From Roseivirga sp. UBA6061 (GTDB lineage Bacteria; Bacteroidota; Bacteroidia; Cytophagales; Cyclobacteriaceae): a stretch of DNA of 17,073 nt. The notes beneath the pieces were generated by a model. The model worked only from the letters and a program-made list of their open reading frames with translations, was not told the DNA's origin and searched no databases. The position numbers and the translations under genes were made by a program. Shown piece after piece: positions 14,772 to 17,073 of this stretch. How positions within the stretch are numbered: the first letter of the stretch is position 1; every line of letters begins with the position of its first letter. The stretch lies in assembly GCA_002427745.1 (NCBI GenBank), contig DIYF01000076.1, positions 1 to 17,073 on the forward strand, written 5' to 3'.

Positions 14772-14849
14772 GGTCCTGTTTTGCAGGATTTTTCGAAAAA
14801 AATCCATCAGTAAATGCTCTGGTTACTGGTAGGAGTATCTTTTCAGAGC
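14772..14849 (+). promoter_or_regulatory. Structured rpsA leader with three possible hairpins
   Basis: Hairpin 1: TCCTG (14774-14778) with CAGGA (14784-14788), extendable by two G-U pairs, followed by TTTTT. Hairpin 2: GGATTTTT (14786-14793) with AAAAATCC (14798-14805), loop CGAA. The two share bases 14786-14788 and so exclude each other. Hairpin 3: GCTCTG (14816-14821) with CAGAGC (14844-14849), whose loop holds AGGAG, ending 11 bases before the ATG. The AU-rich TTTAATTAATT then leads to the start codon with no SD. Autogenous control by S1 is known for the three-hairpin rpsA leader of E. coli; the same role here is inference. Confidence 0.5.
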
Positions 14850-14860
14850 TTTAATTAATT

Positions 14861-16867
14861 ATGTCTGAAGAAACTAAAGCCAACGAGGCAGCAGAAGAAG
14901 TGAAAGCAGAAGCTGCTGTTGAAGTGGAGGAGACAGTAGAAGCAACTGCTGCCCCTGAGACACCCGCAGAAGAAGCACCTAAGGCTGCTTCAGCTCCCAA
15001 CGATGATTTTGATTGGGATGCATTTGACAAAAAAGGATTCGGAGAAGGCTACTCAGCTAAGGAAAAAGAAGACCTGGCTAAGATCTACGAAGAAACCCTT
15101 ACCACTGTAGAAGAAAAGAAAGTAGTGCACGGTACTGTCGTTTCTATGAGCGACCGTGATGTGGTACTGAACATCGGTTTTAAATCTGATGGTTTGGTAA
15201 GTGCCTCTGAATTCCGTGACACACCTGACCTCAAAGTAGGTGATCAGGTGGAAGTTTACATTGAAGAGCAGGAAAACAGCCAGGGTCAATTGGTGCTTTC
15301 AAGAAGAAAGGCCAAGATCGTAAGAGCCTGGGAGCTTATTCAAAGTGCGCTTGATGACGACAACGTGATCGAGGGTATGGTAAAAAGAAGAACCAAAGGT
15401 GGTCTGATCGTAGATGTTTACGGTATTGAGTCCTTCCTGCCAGGTTCTCAGATCGATGTAAAGCCTATCAGAGACTTTGATGTTTTTGTAGGTAAGAAAA
15501 TGGAAGTGAAAGTAGTTAAGATCAACTACTCTAACGATAACGTTGTTGTTTCTCACAAAGTCCTCATCGAGAAAGATCTTGAGAAACAAAAAGCACAAAT
15601 CCTTGAGAACCTTGAGAAAGGTCAGGTACTGGAAGGTGTGATCAAGAACATGACCAACTTCGGTGTATTCATCGATCTGGGTGGTGTTGACGGTCTGCTG
15701 CACATTACTGATATCTCCTGGGGTCGTATCAACGATCCTGCTGAGGTGCTCAACCTGGATGAGAAGGTGAATGTGGTAGTACTCGATTTCGATGACGATA
15801 AGAAACGTATCTCATTGGGTATGAAGCAGCTGACTGAGCATCCCTGGGATCAACTGGATGCTGCTATTGAGGTAGGATCTAAAGTGAAAGGTAATATCGT
15901 AAATGTGGCCGATTACGGTGCATTCCTCGAATTACTGCCTGGCGTTGAAGGTCTGATTCACGTATCTGAAATGTCATGGTCTCAGCACCTGAGAAACCCA
16001 CAGGATTTCATCAGCGTGGGAGATTCACTGGAAGCTGTTGTGCTTACCCTCGACAGAGAGGAAAGAAAAATGTCTCTCGGTATCAAGCAACTGACTGAAG
16101 ATCCATGGACGAAGCAGGATGTACTTACCAAGTACGGTGTGGGTACTAACCACAGTGGTATCGTAAGAAACCTGACTAACTTCGGTCTGTTCATCGAGCT
16201 TGAAGAAGGTATCGATGGTCTGGTTCATGTTTCAGATCTGTCATGGACTAAGAAGATCAAGCATCCTTCTGAGTTTGTGAAAGTAGGAGAAGAGCTGGAA
16301 GTACAAGTGCTCGAGCTCGATATCGATAACAGAAGACTTGCTCTCGGACACAAGCAACTGGAAGAGAATCCATGGGATACTTTCGAATCAGTATTCAGCG
16401 TAGGTTCTATGCACAAATGCTCTGTGATTTCTAAAAATGATAAAGGTGCTACACTCGAATTGCCTTACGGTCTTGAAGGTGTAACTACCAACAGACATTT
16501 GAAGAAAGAGGACGGTTCTATGGTAGGTGTAGGTGAGAACCTTGATTTCGTAGTGATTGAATTCTCTAAAGATGATAAGAGAATTGTATTGTCACACACG
16601 AATACACACACCAAGCCAGCTGATAGACCTGCTGCTCCTAAGAAGAAATCTTCTGGTGGATCTAAGAGTGCTGTTAACAAGCTGAACAAGGAGTCTGAAG
16701 TTTCTACTTTGGGTGATTTGGATGCTCTGTCTGCACTGAAGTCTCAGATGGAAGACAATACCAAGAAAGCTAACGAGAAGAGAGCTGCTGCCAAGAAGGC
16801 AGAAGAAGCTCCTGCAGCCCCTGAGGCTGAGGCGGAAGGTACTTCAGAAGAAGAAGCTGAAGCCTAA
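14861..16867 (+). CDS. rpsA: 30S ribosomal protein S1
   Basis: A 668-residue protein with six S1 (OB-fold) RNA-binding domains at about 86-150, 168-236, 252-323, 337-409, 425-499 and 513-580; the middle ones carry the classic G-x-F-I-x-L ... GLVHVSDLSW ... VLELD pattern. S1 holds mRNA on the 30S subunit and aids initiation on leaders without strong SD, which matters in a phylum that rarely uses SD. The protein has an acidic, Ala/Glu-rich N-terminal extension (1-48) and a C-terminal tail with a Lys-rich stretch followed by an acidic end (585-668), together making it longer than the E. coli protein (557) and typical of Bacteroidota. Domain 6 is the most divergent. The gene has its own promoter and a strong terminator, and the codon choice looks biased as in highly expressed genes. 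Confidence 0.96.
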   Translation: MSEETKANEAAEEVKAEAAVEVEETVEATAAPETPAEEAPKAASAPNDDFDWDAFDKKGFGEGYSAKEKEDLAKIYEETLTTVEEKKVVHGTVVSMSDRDVVLNIGFKSDGLVSASEFRDTPDLKVGDQVEVYIEEQENSQGQLVLSRRKAKIVRAWELIQSALDDDNVIEGMVKRRTKGGLIVDVYGIESFLPGSQIDVKPIRDFDVFVGKKMEVKVVKINYSNDNVVVSHKVLIEKDLEKQKAQILENLEKGQVLEGVIKNMTNFGVFIDLGGVDGLLHITDISWGRINDPAEVLNLDEKVNVVVLDFDDDKKRISLGMKQLTEHPWDQLDAAIEVGSKVKGNIVNVADYGAFLELLPGVEGLIHVSEMSWSQHLRNPQDFISVGDSLEAVVLTLDREERKMSLGIKQLTEDPWTKQDVLTKYGVGTNHSGIVRNLTNFGLFIELEEGIDGLVHVSDLSWTKKIKHPSEFVKVGEELEVQVLELDIDNRRLALGHKQLEENPWDTFESVFSVGSMHKCSVISKNDKGATLELPYGLEGVTTNRHLKKEDGSMVGVGENLDFVVIEFSKDDKRIVLSHTNTHTKPADRPAAPKKKSSGGSKSAVNKLNKESEVSTLGDLDALSALKSQMEDNTKKANEKRAAAKKAEEAPAAPEAEAEGTSEEEAEA

Positions 16868-16890
16868 TCGCTCATCAAATTATAAGTCAG

Positions 16891-16921
16891 AAAGCGCCTC
16901 ATTTATGAGGCGCTTTTTTTT
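16891..16921 (+). terminator. Strong intrinsic terminator of rpsA
   Basis: AAAGCGCCTCA (16891-16901) pairs perfectly with TGAGGCGCTTT (16906-16916) over a TTTA loop, an 11-bp stem that runs into an eight-T tract (16914-16921). It begins 23 bases after the rpsA stop. Confidence 0.95.
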
Positions 16922-16988
16922 GACCTGATGCGTGAGATATAAAACACGAATGTCTGTTACTTTTTTATGCGATTATTATCTCAATCGG

Positions 16989-17019
16989 TTTGTAGCATCA
17001 GGCATAATTGATAAATTTG
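16989..17019 (+). promoter_or_regulatory. Consensus Bacteroidota promoter for the tRNA gene
   Basis: TTTG (16989-16992), a 19-base spacer, then TAAATTTG (17012-17019) match the -33/-7 consensus of the Bacteroidota primary sigma factor exactly. The start would fall near 17025, about 10 bases before the tRNA 5' end. Confidence 0.85.
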
Positions 17020-17034
17020 CCAACCTTGAAAAAA

Positions 17035-17073
17035 GGCGTTGTGGCCGAGTGGCTAGGCAGAGCTCTGCAAAAG
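17035..17073 (+). tRNA. tRNA-Cys (anticodon GCA), 3' part beyond the window
   Basis: The 5' half of a tRNA: acceptor strand GGCGTTG (17035-17041), TG at positions 8-9, D-arm GCC/GGC (17044-17046 with 17056-17058), anticodon stem GAGCT from 17060, and anticodon loop CTGCAAA (17065-17071) with GCA at 17067-17069. The first two bases of the 3' anticodon strand (AG, 17072-17073) pair correctly with 17063-17064. The variable, T and acceptor 3' parts are cut off by the window edge. Confidence 0.9.

Noticed and set aside
14831..14835. AGGAG in the rpsA leader as a Shine-Dalgarno sequence
   Set aside because: It is 25 bases before the ATG, too far for an SD, and lies in the loop of hairpin 3.
14861..15004. 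Low-complexity Ala/Glu-rich N-terminus of S1 as a possible frame error or repeat expansion
   Set aside because: Acidic Ala/Glu-rich extensions are normal in S1 of this phylum and the frame is intact.
1..17073. CRISPR arrays, insertion sequences, integrase or phage genes
   Set aside because: I saw no regularly spaced direct repeats, no transposase or integrase motifs and no terminal inverted repeats in the window.

Overview
The window looks like a chromosomal segment from a member of the Bacteroidota, probably a Cytophagales-type marine or soil bacterium (the order is an inference from gene style, not proven). The evidence is a tRNA promoter of the Bacteroidota type (TTTG-N19-TAAATTTG), a second -7 box (TACCTTTG) before rpsA, almost no Shine-Dalgarno sequences, lipoproteins with Bacteroidota-like lipoboxes, a very large TamB/DUF490 protein head-to-head with tsaD, and a six-domain ribosomal protein S1 with acidic tails. 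Gene density is high and I see no insertion sequence, phage, CRISPR array or other mobile DNA.

Layout. (1) Positions 2-2207, plus strand: the 3' part of a TPR sensor histidine kinase followed by a REC-LytTR response regulator, closed by a hairpin terminator at 2211-2235 that can also stop traffic from the other side. (2) Positions 2305-10137, minus strand, reading right to left: tamB (1514 aa, TTG start), a class I photolyase/cryptochrome, a DUF2279-type envelope protein and a secreted lipoprotein. (3) Positions 10137-13639, plus strand, a tightly packed operon: tsaD, a 104-aa coiled-coil protein, a FlK-like hotdog thioesterase, smpB, a cytoplasmic SH3-NlpC/P60 peptidase and an HNH nuclease. 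Junctions are 4 nt, 18 nt, 0 nt, TGATG and ATGA. (4) Positions 13830-14695: two tandem paralogous small lipoproteins coupled by TGATG. (5) Positions 14744-16921: rpsA with its own promoter, a leader of about 100 nt that can form three hairpins, and a strong terminator. (6) Positions 16989-17073: a promoter and the 5' half of a tRNA-Cys(GCA), cut by the window edge.

How the genes work together. The plus-strand core is about translation quality: t6A modification of tRNA (TsaD), ribosome rescue (SmpB), ribosomal protein S1 and a tRNA, with a probable murein-peptide recycling enzyme and two uncharacterised small proteins. The minus-strand block is mainly envelope biogenesis (TamB, DUF2279, lipoprotein) with a DNA repair photolyase inserted.

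Most of the window is ordinary housekeeping DNA. The observations I consider most worth checking are the rpsA leader with competing hairpins, the one-base overlap of the tamB and tsaD start codons with an SD sequence on the antisense strand of tsaD, the unusual gene company in the tsaD-smpB operon, and the tandem lipoprotein pair. I did not find a convincing new defence or mobile system.
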